DNA of 64,000 nt from Campylobacter concisus UNSWCS (GCF_000466685.1 NZ_ANNG01000003.1:28442-92441), one strand, 5' to 3'; positions 1-8,063 are shown, counted from the first letter of the stretch. Notes: generated from the sequence alone by a model not told the origin. Made by a program: numbers and translations.

Positions 1-13
1 GATAAACGGCTAG

Positions 14-772
14 CTACCACTCATTTATGGCAAAAAGAGTGGCTTTTCGCATCTGCGTAAAAAGCTCACTGCTAAGCTCATCATACTCTTTGCCTCGTCT
101 TTTATGCTGCGCCAATCCTGCTGCGTCGTCGTTCCAAGAGCCCATGCCACCAAAGACATCTGCCGCGCTTGCCGCAGTAAAAAGAGCTAAATTTAGCTTT
201 GGCATAAGTGGCGCATTTAGGATATTTTGCTCTATATTTTCTGGCTCGTTTAGCGCTTTTAGCCCTTTTCTAAAGCAGTCGCCAAAGTTCTCACACTCTA
301 TCTCATCTGCAAATTTAGTGATCCTTATTAGGATATCTTTAAATTCCAAAGTGTTGTCACTAAATTTTTGAATTTCTGGCGTGCCATTTAGGCTAAATTC
401 TCTATAGACTATATCCCAGCCCTTTTTATCTTCTTCAAAGCTCCAGTGCGGCACGAAGTAGCTCATCTTGTCTTTATAAATGCAAAGGATTGACTTGTGG
501 CTTACATTTGAAAAGCCTTGCAGAGAGCGCTCCTTTGATGAAACCGTCAAATTTGTAGCAAATCTCACGTCACTTAGCCTAAGCTTTTTAGCGTGCTTAA
601 ACCACTCATTTATGCTAGCTTGCTCTCTTTTTTCTTGATCATCCTCCAAAATATAGTCAAAAACTAGGCTTTTTATATATTTTTCGCCTTTGTAATCTAA
701 CTCTAAATTTGACCTTAGAGCTTGCTTTATGGAGGCTACGATAATGCAAGCATTAAAAACTTCACCATTCAT
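14..772 (-). CDS. Protein of unknown function (about 252 aa)
   Basis: I do not recognise a family. The start is set at 772 (protein begins MNGEVFNAC) because AAGGAG lies just upstream; a longer frame to 811 has no such site. The product looks cytoplasmic: no signal peptide or membrane segment, mixed charge, and a C-terminal region with GGMGSWND around residue 210 and a final segment rich in charged residues. Stop is TAG at 14-16. It faces away from the next gene (890, plus) across about 120 bp. A possible -10 box (TAAAAT, minus strand, 793-798) lies upstream. Open frame, ribosome site and codon use like neighbours support a real gene; the function is unknown. Confidence 0.75.
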   Translation of the reverse strand: MNGEVFNACIIVASIKQALRSNLELDYKGEKYIKSLVFDYILEDDQEKREQASINEWFKHAKKLRLSDVRFATNLTVSSKERSLQGFSNVSHKSILCIYKDKMSYFVPHWSFEEDKKGWDIVYREFSLNGTPEIQKFSDNTLEFKDILIRITKFADEIECENFGDCFRKGLKALNEPENIEQNILNAPLMPKLNLALFTAASAADVFGGMGSWNDDAAGLAQHKRRGKEYDELSSELFTQMRKATLFAINEW

Positions 773-859
773 TTTTGCTCCTTTTTTGAGATATTTTATT
801 AAAAGAAGCATAAATTTATCTCTTTAAGGATTGCAAGCAAAAACTTCAGCTTTTTATAG

Positions 860-865
860 TAAAAT
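860..865 (+). promoter_or_regulatory. Candidate -10 box for the 890 gene
   Basis: TAAAAT preceded by a T-rich stretch (TTTTTATAG), 24 nt before the ATG at 890, with AGAGG as ribosome site. Campylobacter sigma-70 promoters usually show only the -10 box, so this is plausible but unproved. Confidence 0.4.
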
Positions 866-889
866 AGCCAAAAATTTCAAAGAGGCAAA

Positions 890-1624
890 ATGGATTTTAA
901 TGAGATTGATAAGCTGATAAACACGCTTAAGAAAAACTTGGAAGTTATCGAAAACAACGGCGTTGTCGAGCCTGAAACAAAGATCGATGCGCTCAATTTT
1001 AATAAAAATGTCGAAGAGATCAAAAAAAGACTTTATAGCACAACAGACGAGGGCAGTTTTTTTAAAAATGTCTTTAATACTGAAGATTACTACGAAAACA
1101 TTAGCTCATACCTCGAGCAGACAAACAAAAGCCTATACTACAAGATAGAAAAGGCTGGTGTGAGCCTAAAGACTAATCAAAATTTGCAGGAGAGCCTGAC
1201 AAGCATCTCAAACATCATGCAAATTTTAGTCGCTGAATATCAGATACAAAATAAAAAAAAGAAAAAGAGTATCTTCTCAAGAAGTGGCGACACAGCGATG
1301 ATAAGAGGGCTACTTGCAGAGCTTATGGAGCTGCAAAATAGGATGAATAAAATTTTACATCTCGACTCTCAGATCGTCTCAAACGTCGTTTTGGAAAATT
1401 TTAAAACTATCTACACATTTTTTTATAACTGCATAAGAGTGGCTAAACAAAGGGGTGACGAGCTACTTTTGGTTGAGATCGCTGGCATCACAGATAGGAT
1501 CATCGAGATGATAAGACCAGTGCTTTCAGGCAAGAGCCTAAAGACAAATGAGCTTATCTATCACTATCTAATCTACGAGCTACGAGAGCTAAAAGCTTAC
1601 GCTATAGGCGAGGATCTAGCTTAA
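890..1624 (+). CDS. Helical protein of unknown function
   Basis: 244 aa, no signal peptide and no membrane segment. The first 90 residues are highly charged and probably helical or coiled-coil; a basic KKKKK run near residue 123 separates this from a second helical half (RGLLAELMELQNRM and onward) rich in Leu, Ile and Glu. I do not recognise the family. The start is supported by AGAGG 7 nt upstream and a TAAAAT box at 860-865. Its last 9 bases (1616-1624) overlap the 3' end of murG, which runs the other way, so the two genes share termini. Cytoplasmic location is inferred; no function is proposed. Confidence 0.75.
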   Translation: MDFNEIDKLINTLKKNLEVIENNGVVEPETKIDALNFNKNVEEIKKRLYSTTDEGSFFKNVFNTEDYYENISSYLEQTNKSLYYKIEKAGVSLKTNQNLQESLTSISNIMQILVAEYQIQNKKKKKSIFSRSGDTAMIRGLLAELMELQNRMNKILHLDSQIVSNVVLENFKTIYTFFYNCIRVAKQRGDELLLVEIAGITDRIIEMIRPVLSGKSLKTNELIYHYLIYELRELKAYAIGEDLA

Positions 1625-2638
1625 AATTTTATCCACTATCTCTTTTGCCCCATTTGGCAAAAGGATATCTTTTAGAGCTTTGCTGCTTTTGTTTAGATCA
1701 AAGCTCTCGATCATTTTTATGACTTCATCTTTGTCTAAATTTTCGCCATTTTGCAAGCAAATTTCAGCTATGCCTTTATCTTTTAGAAATTTAGCGTTAT
1801 AAAACTGGTGATTGCCAGCGGCATAAGGAAATGGCACAAAGATAGATGGTAGGGCGTTTGCGCAAAGCTCCCAAAGCGAGCTAGCTCCAGCTCTTGATAT
1901 GGCAAGATCAGCCTCACTCATCTTCTTTTCTATCTCTTTGCTAAAGTCAAAAATTTCTAAATTTGCCTCGCTAAAGCCAAGCTCATCATATCTTTTTTTA
2001 AGCTCATCAAGGGCATTTTTGCCGCATTGATGAATGATTTTTATCCCTTTTTCTTTAAGATATGGGGCTAAATTTATAGCCAGCTCGTTTATAGCTTTTG
2101 CACCTTGTGAGCCACCTAAAAATAGTATCGTTTTTAGCTCATCTCTTGTTCTTTGGCTTTCAAAAAATTTATTTGCCACAGGATAAGGGCAGGGCGAGAG
2201 CTCATCATAAGAGCTAAAAAAGCCCTTTGCGTATGGCTTTAAAATTTTATTTAGCTTGCCGGTTACGGCATTTTGCTCGTGGATGAAAAGCGGCGTTTTT
2301 GAGATGATGGCCGCTATGGCTGCTGGTGCTGCTGAGTAGCCTCCCACGCTGATGACTGCTTTAACGCCATTTTCTTTAAAAATTTGCCTGCACTTTAGAG
2401 CTAGGCTTATGATATTTGTTAGTGATTTTAGCTTGGCAAGGCCTCTTTTATTTACGACGCCACTGCTTGGTAAGAAGAATTTTTGTGCAAATTTATCATC
2501 ATTTTCAAACCAAAATTTATCCTGACCGCTAGTTGAGCCGATGAAAATAGGCTTTATGCCTCGTCTATTTAGCTCCTCGCAAAAGCTTCTAGCGATCGCC
2601 AAATGTCCGCCAGTGCCGCCACCACAAATAACTATCAT
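1616..2638 (-). CDS. murG: UDP-GlcNAc:undecaprenyl-PP-MurNAc-pentapeptide GlcNAc transferase
   Basis: 340 aa, close to the usual MurG length. It makes lipid II from lipid I at the inner face of the cytoplasmic membrane, a late step of peptidoglycan synthesis. Visible hallmarks: the N-terminal glycine loop GGGTGGHL (residues 6-13), FIHEQNAVTGK, LGGSQGAKAINE at the start of the second GT-B domain, and the donor-binding run SRAGASSLWELCA. The start overlaps the stop of ftsW (ATGA, 2635-2638), so the two are translationally coupled, matching their joint role in lipid II production and polymerisation. The 3' end overlaps the convergent gene at 890-1624 by 9 bp. Confidence 0.97.
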   Translation of the reverse strand: MIVICGGGTGGHLAIARSFCEELNRRGIKPIFIGSTSGQDKFWFENDDKFAQKFFLPSSGVVNKRGLAKLKSLTNIISLALKCRQIFKENGVKAVISVGGYSAAPAAIAAIISKTPLFIHEQNAVTGKLNKILKPYAKGFFSSYDELSPCPYPVANKFFESQRTRDELKTILFLGGSQGAKAINELAINLAPYLKEKGIKIIHQCGKNALDELKKRYDELGFSEANLEIFDFSKEIEKKMSEADLAISRAGASSLWELCANALPSIFVPFPYAAGNHQFYNAKFLKDKGIAEICLQNGENLDKDEVIKMIESFDLNKSSKALKDILLPNGAKEIVDKILS

Positions 2639-3795
2639 AGTTTTGCCTTTTTACTAACCATCAAGACCATGCCGATGCCGATGCATATAGCAAGCACGGA
2701 GCTACCGCCGTAGCTAAGAAATGGCACAGCGATACCTTTTATAGGCGTGATCGATGTGATGCCGTAGCTATTCATCAAAAATGAAAATGACAAGATAAGA
2801 CCGATACCAAGTGAGAATAGGTGATAGACCTTATTTTCGCTCCTAGCCGAAATTCTAAATATCCTATAAAGTAGCGTGATAAAGATCGCTGTGATGCATA
2901 AAATGCCAAAAACGCCGACCTCTTCAGCTATGCCAGCTAGCACGAAGTCTGTATGCACCTCGCTTAAAAAGCCAAGCTTAAATATCCCAGCTCCAAGCCC
3001 CTCGCCAAAAAACTCGCCGTGTTTAATTGCATTTAGTGAGTGAGAAATTTGATATGGCTCTGGCGCATCTGCCACTCTAAGCACGTTTGCCACGCTATCT
3101 GGCAAGAAAGAGAGAACCATATTTTGTATCGTGCCCCACCATGACTTTATACGCAAAATTCTGTGCTCAGAGCTAACTATCGCCACCGTCATGACAAAGG
3201 CAGCGCCCAAGATACCGATACCAAAGAGCCTAACGCTAGCCCCTGCAAAAAGCGCCATCGTCACAAAAGTAAGTGCCAAAACTACAACCTGACCAAGGTC
3301 GTTTTGCATAACGGCGATAAGAAAGATAGCGATACCAAAAAGAATGATATAAGGCAAAAGTATCTTTAGCTCAGCCATCAAAGTCCTCTTGCCGTCGCTA
3401 AATTTTCTAGTAAAACTCCACGCCAAAAAATAGACAAAACCGACTTTGAAAAACTCAACAGGCGCAAGTGAGAAGCCAGGCAACCTGATCCAGCGTCTAG
3501 CGCCTCCAGAGTCAGTCACCATCGAAGCTGGCAAGGCGTGCATGAGCCCCATAGCGATACCGCACGAGATAAGAAGTCCAAAACCTATCCAAACGAGCGC
3601 TTTGTCTGGATTTAGCCTTGAGAGCCACCACATGAGAAAAATTCCTATGCAGCCGACTGCAAACTGGCGGATAAAAAAGTGAAATTCGTCGTAGTTAAAA
3701 AATAAAACTGTAAAAACTGGCAAAGATAGTGAAAAAATGATGCTTATGGCGATCAAAGTCGCGCAAAGATAGAAAATAACCTTATCAACTGCCAA
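2635..3795 (-). CDS. ftsW: FtsW/RodA-family peptidoglycan glycosyltransferase (SEDS), likely FtsW
   Basis: A polytopic membrane protein of about 386 aa with some ten hydrophobic segments and the SEDS signature near its end (IKGIAVPFLSYGGSSV). SEDS proteins polymerise glycan strands from lipid II; FtsW works at the division septum with a class B PBP. The overlap with murG favours FtsW over RodA. I place the start at a TTG (3795), giving MAVDKVIFYLC, because GGAG lies 5 nt upstream of it; another TTG at 3807 lacks a proper site. TATACT on the minus strand at 3824-3829 is a possible -10 box. The only uncertainty is the start and the FtsW/RodA assignment. Confidence 0.92.
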   Translation of the reverse strand: MAVDKVIFYLCATLIAISIIFSLSLPVFTVLFFNYDEFHFFIRQFAVGCIGIFLMWWLSRLNPDKALVWIGFGLLISCGIAMGLMHALPASMVTDSGGARRWIRLPGFSLAPVEFFKVGFVYFLAWSFTRKFSDGKRTLMAELKILLPYIILFGIAIFLIAVMQNDLGQVVVLALTFVTMALFAGASVRLFGIGILGAAFVMTVAIVSSEHRILRIKSWWGTIQNMVLSFLPDSVANVLRVADAPEPYQISHSLNAIKHGEFFGEGLGAGIFKLGFLSEVHTDFVLAGIAEEVGVFGILCITAIFITLLYRIFRISARSENKVYHLFSLGIGLILSFSFLMNSYGITSITPIKGIAVPFLSYGGSSVLAICIGIGMVLMVSKKAKL

Positions 3796-3860
3796 ATTTA
3801 GCTCCAACTTTAAAATGAGCCAAAGTATAATAAAAAACGGCTTACAAAGATATTATTTGC

Positions 3861-3866
3861 TATAAT
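3861..3866 (+). promoter_or_regulatory. Candidate extended -10 promoter of murI
   Basis: TGCTATAAT gives a perfect TATAAT (3861-3866) with an upstream TG, 20 nt before the chosen murI ATG at 3887. AAGG follows as ribosome site. No -35 box is needed in this group. Confidence 0.6.
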
Positions 3867-3886
3867 TGCAGGCTTTAAGGATGGGC

Positions 3887-4675
3887 ATGAAGATAGGTAT
3901 ATTTGACTCGGGGCTTGGCGGACTTAGCGTCTTAAATGAAGCTTTAAGCAAGCTTAGCGAGCATGAATTTTTATATTACGCAGACGTGAAAAATGTTCCA
4001 TACGGACAAAAGAGCAGAGATGATATCTTAAAATTTAGCTTTGGTGCGGTGAAATTTCTTATAGAAAATGGCGCAGAAGCTGTCGTGATAGCGTGCAACA
4101 CAGCTACAAGCGTGGCGATAAAAGAGCTTAGAGCAAATTTAAGCGTGCCGATCATCGGCATGGAGCCAGCTGTAAAAAAGGCTCACGATCTAAGCCATGA
4201 TGATGCCCTAAAAACGCTTGTCATCGCCACTCCAGTCACCGTAAATGGTGCAAAACTAAAAGAGCTAATCACAAATTTAAACGCAAAAGATAAAACCGAA
4301 CTGCTTGCTCTGCCTCGCCTTGTAAATTTCGCTGAAAAGGCTGAGTTTGAGAGCGAAAACGTGAAGTCATATCTAAAAGATGAGCTAGGTAAATTTGATC
4401 TAAGTAAATTTGACTTTTTGGTGCTTGGCTGCACGCATTTTAACTATTTTAAAGATAGCTTAAGAGAAATTTTGCCCTCAAATGTAAGTATAATAGACGG
4501 CAACGAAGGGACGATAAAACGCCTCATAAGCGAGCTTGGACTTGCGGTTTCAAGTGTAAATTTAACTCCAAATGTGAAATTTTTCTACTCAGGTGAGAAG
4601 GTTTGCGAGCAAAGTGAGCTAGAGAAAATTTCAAGAAATTTAGCTAGATTAGAAAAAATGAGAGCTATCTGTTAG
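3887..4675 (+). CDS. murI: Glutamate racemase
   Basis: Converts L-glutamate to D-glutamate for the peptidoglycan stem peptide, in the cytoplasm. About 262 aa from the start at 3887 (MKIGIFDSGLGG), chosen because AAGG lies 7 nt upstream; the frame extends to a TTG at 3866, but that codon lies inside the likely -10 box. Catalytic features are intact: FDSGLGG at the N-terminus, the first cysteine in VIACNTATSVA and the second in LGCTHFNYF, the pair that acts as base and acid on either face of the substrate. It is divergent from murG-ftsW and stands alone, with a short AT-rich gap before the convergent DedA gene. Confidence 0.97.
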   Translation: MKIGIFDSGLGGLSVLNEALSKLSEHEFLYYADVKNVPYGQKSRDDILKFSFGAVKFLIENGAEAVVIACNTATSVAIKELRANLSVPIIGMEPAVKKAHDLSHDDALKTLVIATPVTVNGAKLKELITNLNAKDKTELLALPRLVNFAEKAEFESENVKSYLKDELGKFDLSKFDFLVLGCTHFNYFKDSLREILPSNVSIIDGNEGTIKRLISELGLAVSSVNLTPNVKFFYSGEKVCEQSELEKISRNLARLEKMRAIC

Positions 4676-4745
4676 GTTAAATTTAGCTAAAAATTTGAGC
4701 CAAATTTAGTAAAATACATTAAATTTTTATGTATTTTTATATGTA

Positions 4746-5336
4746 TTATCTCTTTTTTTGCTTTAATATATAGATAGCACTTATTATCGCAACCACTGCT
4801 AAAAGTGCTATCGTGATCGTTAGAAGTGTCTGTTTGTCAGGATTTGTGCCTAGAAAGTAGCCAACTCCAAGCAAAACCGCGCACCAAATCCCAGCACCAA
4901 GTGTGGTAAATAGGCAAAATCTAAAAATGTTCATCTTAGCAAGCCCAGCTGGCAGGCTGATATATTGACGAATTCCTGGGATGAGGCGTGAGTTAAATGT
5001 TGAAATTTCGCCATGTTTATTAAAAAATGCTTCAAATTTATCCATCTTTTCGTGAGTGATGCCAACAAATTTGCCGTATTTTAAGACGATCTCGCGTCCA
5101 AAAAAGTAGCAAAGATAGTAGTTAAAAATGGCTCCAAGTAAGCTACCAAGCGTGCCTGAGATAAAAGCAAGCGCTAGGCTCATCTCACCTTTGTGAGCTA
5201 GATATCCAGCTGGTATCATCGCCACTTCGCTTGGAAATGGAAAAAATGAGCTCTCCAGAAACATCATCACAAATATGCCAGCATATCCCCAGCTGCTCAC
5301 GCTTGATACGATAAAATCAATAATGTCATGTAGCAT
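4746..5336 (-). CDS. DedA/SNARE-associated family membrane protein
   Basis: 196 aa inner-membrane protein. It has the DedA pattern: an N-terminal segment leading to FLESSFFPFPSEV (residues 27-39), a hydrophobic run, and the second half motif FNSRLIPGIRQYISLPAG (about 115-132) with the conserved arginine and glycine. Two C-terminal membrane helices follow and end in a basic tail. DedA proteins include lipid transporters or flippases needed for envelope integrity and undecaprenyl-phosphate recycling; which lipid this one handles cannot be told. GGAG precedes the ATG at 5336. It stands alone, between murI and the metQ terminator region. Confidence 0.9.
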   Translation of the reverse strand: MLHDIIDFIVSSVSSWGYAGIFVMMFLESSFFPFPSEVAMIPAGYLAHKGEMSLALAFISGTLGSLLGAIFNYYLCYFFGREIVLKYGKFVGITHEKMDKFEAFFNKHGEISTFNSRLIPGIRQYISLPAGLAKMNIFRFCLFTTLGAGIWCAVLLGVGYFLGTNPDKQTLLTITIALLAVVAIISAIYILKQKKR

Positions 5337-5472
5337 TTTTACTCCGAAATTTATCTTAAGTGAGGCATTGTAGCAAAGCTTTATTTACTAATAGTAACTA
5401 ACAAAAGCGATAAATTTTAAAAAAGATAGTTAAAACGAAAAGCTATAAGGTTTAAATTTAAAGGTAAAAGTA

Positions 5473-5488
5473 GGGCGAAAGCTCGCCC
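5473..5488 (-). terminator. Hairpin terminator after the metQ genes
   Basis: A 6-bp GC-rich stem (GGGCGA/TCGCCC) with a 4-nt loop sits just downstream of the metQ stop at 5493. On the minus strand it is followed by CTACTTTTACC, a weak T-rich tail. It most likely ends the met operon transcript. Confidence 0.6.
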
Positions 5489-5492
5489 CGTT

Positions 5493-6272
5493 TTAAAATG
5501 CAGGTATGACCTCGCCTTTGTAGCGAGTGATGATGAAATTTTTAGTATCAGGGCTAAGTACCGCATCGACTAAAGCTTTGATCTTTGGATTGTTCTCGTT
5601 GCCAGCTCTTGTGACGATGATGTTAGCGTAAGGGCTGTTGGCATCTTCAAGCAAAAGTGCGTCTTTTGCCACGCTCATGCCAAGGTCAAGGACGAAATTT
5701 GTGCTAATAGCAGCTATATCGACATCATCAAGCGTTCTTGGGATCTGAGCGCCTTCTAGCTCGACAAACTGCAAATTCTTAGGATTTTTAGTTATGTCAT
5801 TTACAGTTGCAACTTTTACGTTTTTATCGATCTCTATAAGACCAGCTTTTTCTAAAATTCTAAGCGCTCTGTTGCCATTTGATGGATCGTAAGCGATCGC
5901 TACTTTTGCACCATCTTTTAGATCTTTTATGTTTTTTATCTTTTTAGAGTAAAAGCCAAGTGGTTCTACGTGCACGCTTGCAACACTTACAAGATGCAGG
6001 CCTCTAGCCTTGTTTTGCTCCTCAAGATATGGCAAATGCTGAAAAAAATTTGCGTCTAAGCTACCATCCTCTGTGGCGACATTTGGTATCGAATAGTCTG
6101 AAATTTCAGAGATAACAAGATCATAGCCTTTATCTTTTAGCTTTGGTTTTACAAATTCTAAAATTTCAGCGTGTGGCACTGGTGAGACGCCAACAATGAT
6201 AGTGTGGTCCTTGTCGGCTGCGTGAAGGCTTAGAGCAACTAAAGATGCGGTTAAAAGTTTGATAAATTTCAT
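5493..6272 (-). CDS. metQ: MetQ/NlpA-family methionine-binding protein (second copy)
   Basis: 259 aa periplasmic substrate-binding protein of the MetNIQ-type D/L-methionine ABC importer. A cleavable signal peptide (MKFIKLLTASLVALSLHA) precedes the mature sequence HTIIVGVSPVPHAEILEFV. Family landmarks include DANFFQHLPYLEEQN, the GAKVAIAYDPSNGNRAL segment and VDIAAISTNFVLD. There is no lipobox cysteine, so it should be soluble rather than lipid-anchored. It is similar to the copy just upstream (6348-7130), pointing to tandem duplication; the pair may differ in ligand or expression. A 9-bp-stem inverted repeat lies between the two genes and a hairpin follows this one. Confidence 0.92.
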   Translation of the reverse strand: MKFIKLLTASLVALSLHAADKDHTIIVGVSPVPHAEILEFVKPKLKDKGYDLVISEISDYSIPNVATEDGSLDANFFQHLPYLEEQNKARGLHLVSVASVHVEPLGFYSKKIKNIKDLKDGAKVAIAYDPSNGNRALRILEKAGLIEIDKNVKVATVNDITKNPKNLQFVELEGAQIPRTLDDVDIAAISTNFVLDLGMSVAKDALLLEDANSPYANIIVTRAGNENNPKIKALVDAVLSPDTKNFIITRYKGEVIPAF

Positions 6273-6296
6273 TGTTTTTCCTTTTTTTGTTTTGGT

Positions 6297-6335
6297 AAAG
6301 CGACGCTAAAAAGGTAAAAGCTTTTACGTCGCTTT
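6297..6335 (-). terminator. Inverted repeat between the two metQ genes
   Basis: A 9-bp perfect stem (AAAGCGACG, 6297-6305, with CGTCGCTTT, 6327-6335) encloses a second palindrome, GTAAAAGCTTTTAC. It sits in the 75-bp gap between the two metQ genes. It could be a partial terminator or a stabilising 3' structure giving different amounts of the two proteins; the run of T follows the stem only on the plus strand, so full termination on the minus strand is uncertain. Confidence 0.5.
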
Positions 6336-6347
6336 TTATAAATTTAA

Positions 6348-7130
6348 TTAAAACGCTGGGATGATAGCGCCGTTATATTTTGTCTCGATAAATTTCTTAA
6401 CTTCTGGTGAGTTGATCGCTTTATCAAGCGCTTTAGTTTTAGGGCTATTCTCGTTGCCAGCTTTAACAACTACGTAGTTTACGTATGGGCTATCTTTGCT
6501 CTCGATCACAAGCGCGTCTTTTGTTGGATTGAGATTTGCATTTAGCGCGTAGTTTGTGTTGATAACTGCGATAGTAACGTCATCAAGTGTTCTTGGCACT
6601 TGAGCAGTCTCGATCTCTTCAAATTTAAGCTTCTTAGGGTTATCAACTATATCAAGCGGGGTTTTTAGTGGGTTGTTGTTTAGCTTGATAAGACCAGTAC
6701 TTGCTATGATGTCAAGTGCGCGGCTCTCGTTTGTTGGGTCATTTGGTATAGAGACAACTGCTCCATCTTTTAGCTCTTTGATATCTTTGATCTTTTTAGA
6801 ATAAACGCCCATTGGTTCGAGGTGTACGCCAACTGTTTTTACAAGGTGAGTGCCTTTGTTTTTGTTAAATTCTTCAAGATATGGGATGTGCTGAAAGAAG
6901 TTTGCGTCAAGGTCGCCGTCTTCTGTCGCAAGGTTTGGCGTGGTGTAGTCGTTAAACTCTTTGATCTCAAGTGTGTAGCCATCTTTTGCCAAAATAGGCT
7001 TTACAACCTCTAAAATTTCAGCATGTGGGATAGGTGTAGCACCGACGATTATTGTTTTTGACTTGTCAGCAGCATTTGCGCTAACGCTAAGGCCTAGGGC
7101 GACTAAAGAGGTAAGAAGTAGTTTTTTCAT
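6348..7130 (-). CDS. metQ: MetQ/NlpA-family methionine-binding protein (first copy)
   Basis: 260 aa binding protein for the MetNI transporter encoded upstream on the same strand. The signal peptide is MKKLLLTSLVALGLSVSANA with an AxA-type cleavage site and no lipobox cysteine. The mature part carries IIVGATPIPHAEILEVV, DANFFQHIPYLEEFNK, SIPNDPTNESRALDI and TIAVINTNYALNANL, all typical of NlpA/MetQ. AGGATAAC precedes the ATG at 7130. A 258-bp leader separates it from metI and contains a tiny ORF plus a strong inverted repeat, suggesting its own promoter and regulation. Methionine as ligand is inferred from the metN/metI neighbours. Confidence 0.93.
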   Translation of the reverse strand: MKKLLLTSLVALGLSVSANAADKSKTIIVGATPIPHAEILEVVKPILAKDGYTLEIKEFNDYTTPNLATEDGDLDANFFQHIPYLEEFNKNKGTHLVKTVGVHLEPMGVYSKKIKDIKELKDGAVVSIPNDPTNESRALDIIASTGLIKLNNNPLKTPLDIVDNPKKLKFEEIETAQVPRTLDDVTIAVINTNYALNANLNPTKDALVIESKDSPYVNYVVVKAGNENSPKTKALDKAINSPEVKKFIETKYNGAIIPAF

Positions 7131-7192
7131 TTGTTATCCTTTTTTAAAATTTGCCAAGCACCAAAAAAGGATAAATTTAAACTAGAAGGTTA

Positions 7193-7241
7193 AATTTCTT
7201 TTTAAGTGCTTAAGCTAGTTCTAAGCACTTAAAAAGAAATT
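7193..7241 (-). repeat. Perfect 20-bp inverted repeat in the metQ leader
   Basis: The arms 7193-7212 and 7222-7241 are exact reverse complements over 20 bp with a 9-nt loop. In the minus-strand transcript the hairpin lies between the stop of the 19-codon ORF (7255) and the metQ start (7130). It could act as attenuator, stability element or regulator site. No long T-run follows it on the minus strand, so simple rho-independent termination is not clear. Confidence 0.7.
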
Positions 7242-7254
7242 CTGTGCTTAGAGA

Positions 7255-7314
7255 TTAGTCTTTCGACGACGCATTTTTTAGTAGGCGGCACATCTGGCAC
7301 ATATCTGATTTCAT
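7255..7314 (-). CDS. Possible leader peptide upstream of metQ (19 codons)
   Basis: A short frame on the minus strand starts at ATG 7312-7314 and stops with TAA at 7255-7257. It reads M K S D M C Q M C R and then a Leu/Lys/Ser tail. Three of 19 codons are Met and two are Cys, spaced as CQMC. AAAGGA lies 6 nt before the ATG, a good ribosome site, and a TAAAAT box (7347-7352, minus) would give a short leader. Its place before a perfect hairpin and a methionine-transporter gene fits a leader peptide sensing methionine or cysteine supply. That is inference; no peptide evidence exists here. Confidence 0.45.
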   Translation of the reverse strand: MKSDMCQMCRLLKNASSKD

Positions 7315-7346
7315 CTTTTGTCCTTTCAGCTAAAATTAATTTGGCA

Positions 7347-7352
7347 ATTTTA
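7347..7352 (-). promoter_or_regulatory. Candidate -10 box for the leader-metQ transcript
   Basis: TAAAAT on the minus strand, preceded by the T-rich run GCTTTTTTCC, lies about 33 nt before the leader-ORF ATG and after the metI stop (7389). It would let metQ be transcribed separately from valS-metN-metI. Confidence 0.4.
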
Positions 7353-7388
7353 AGGAAAAAAGCTTAAAATCAGATAAAAAATATGGCC

Positions 7389-8063
7389 TTATTTTTTTGA
7401 AATTTTATAGAGATAGTTGCCTAAAACTTGAAAAATTTGAACCATTATGATAAGAATAACCACGGTGTAGAGCATGATATCTGGGCGAAATCTCTGGTAA
7501 CCATAGTTTATAGCAACAGATCCTAGTCCACCACCGCCAACTGCACCAGCCATCGCTGAAAAGCCGATGTTTACTATAAGTGTTAGCGTAAATGCCGAGA
7601 TGATGCCAGGAAGCGCCTCTACAAACATCACGCGAAATATGATCTGAAATTTCGAGCTACCAAAGCTTTGAGCAGCTTCGATGATGCCTTTATCAACCTC
7701 TTTTAGAGCATTTTCAATGAGCCTTGCCACAAACGGAGCCGCTCCGATAGTTAGCGGAACGATCGCAGCTGTGGTGCCGATACTCGTGCCTACGATCATT
7801 TTTGTAACTGGAAAGAGCACGATGATGAGAATGATAAACGGAAAGCTTCTAAGCACGTTTATAACGATATCAAGTACAAAATAAAGCTGTTTGTTTGGCT
7901 TTAGCCCGTCTTTGTCCGAAAGGATGAGTAAAACCGCAGGTATGAGGCCTATGGCAAAGGCGAGCAGGGTAGAGACTATGCTCATATATAGCGTCTCGCC
8001 GATAGCTGGCAAAAGTATCCTAGAAAAAACATCTGGAAATTTAGAAAAATCAATACCAAACAT
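7389..8063 (-). CDS. metI: Methionine ABC transporter permease
   Basis: About 224 aa inner-membrane permease with five or so hydrophobic segments. The EAA-type loop that docks on the ATPase is seen as EAAQSFGSSKFQIIFRVMFVEALPGI, and MAGAVGGGGLGSVAINYGYQRFRPD is the typical MetI C-terminal signature. The start is ATG at 8063, whose A is also the last base of the metN stop (TGATG), with GGAGG 7 nt upstream; this coupling supports equal synthesis with MetN. A longer frame to 8078 is less likely. It forms the channel for methionine brought by MetQ. Confidence 0.93.
   Translation of the reverse strand: MFGIDFSKFPDVFSRILLPAIGETLYMSIVSTLLAFAIGLIPAVLLILSDKDGLKPNKQLYFVLDIVINVLRSFPFIILIIVLFPVTKMIVGTSIGTTAAIVPLTIGAAPFVARLIENALKEVDKGIIEAAQSFGSSKFQIIFRVMFVEALPGIISAFTLTLIVNIGFSAMAGAVGGGGLGSVAINYGYQRFRPDIMLYTVVILIIMVQIFQVLGNYLYKISKK

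Noticed and set aside
27..371. Plus-strand 114-aa ORF
   Set aside because: It is antisense to the well-supported minus-strand gene at 14-772, has no ribosome site and looks like a shadow frame.
1247..1266. Poly-A run (8 A then GAAAAAG) in the 890 gene as a phase-variable tract
   Set aside because: It encodes a lysine run in an intact frame; phase variation in this genus mostly uses poly-G/C, and no tract of eight or more G or C was seen in the window.
7131..7388. SAM riboswitch in the metQ leader
   Set aside because: No S-box core pattern was recognised; the leader is better explained by the small ORF and a single long hairpin.
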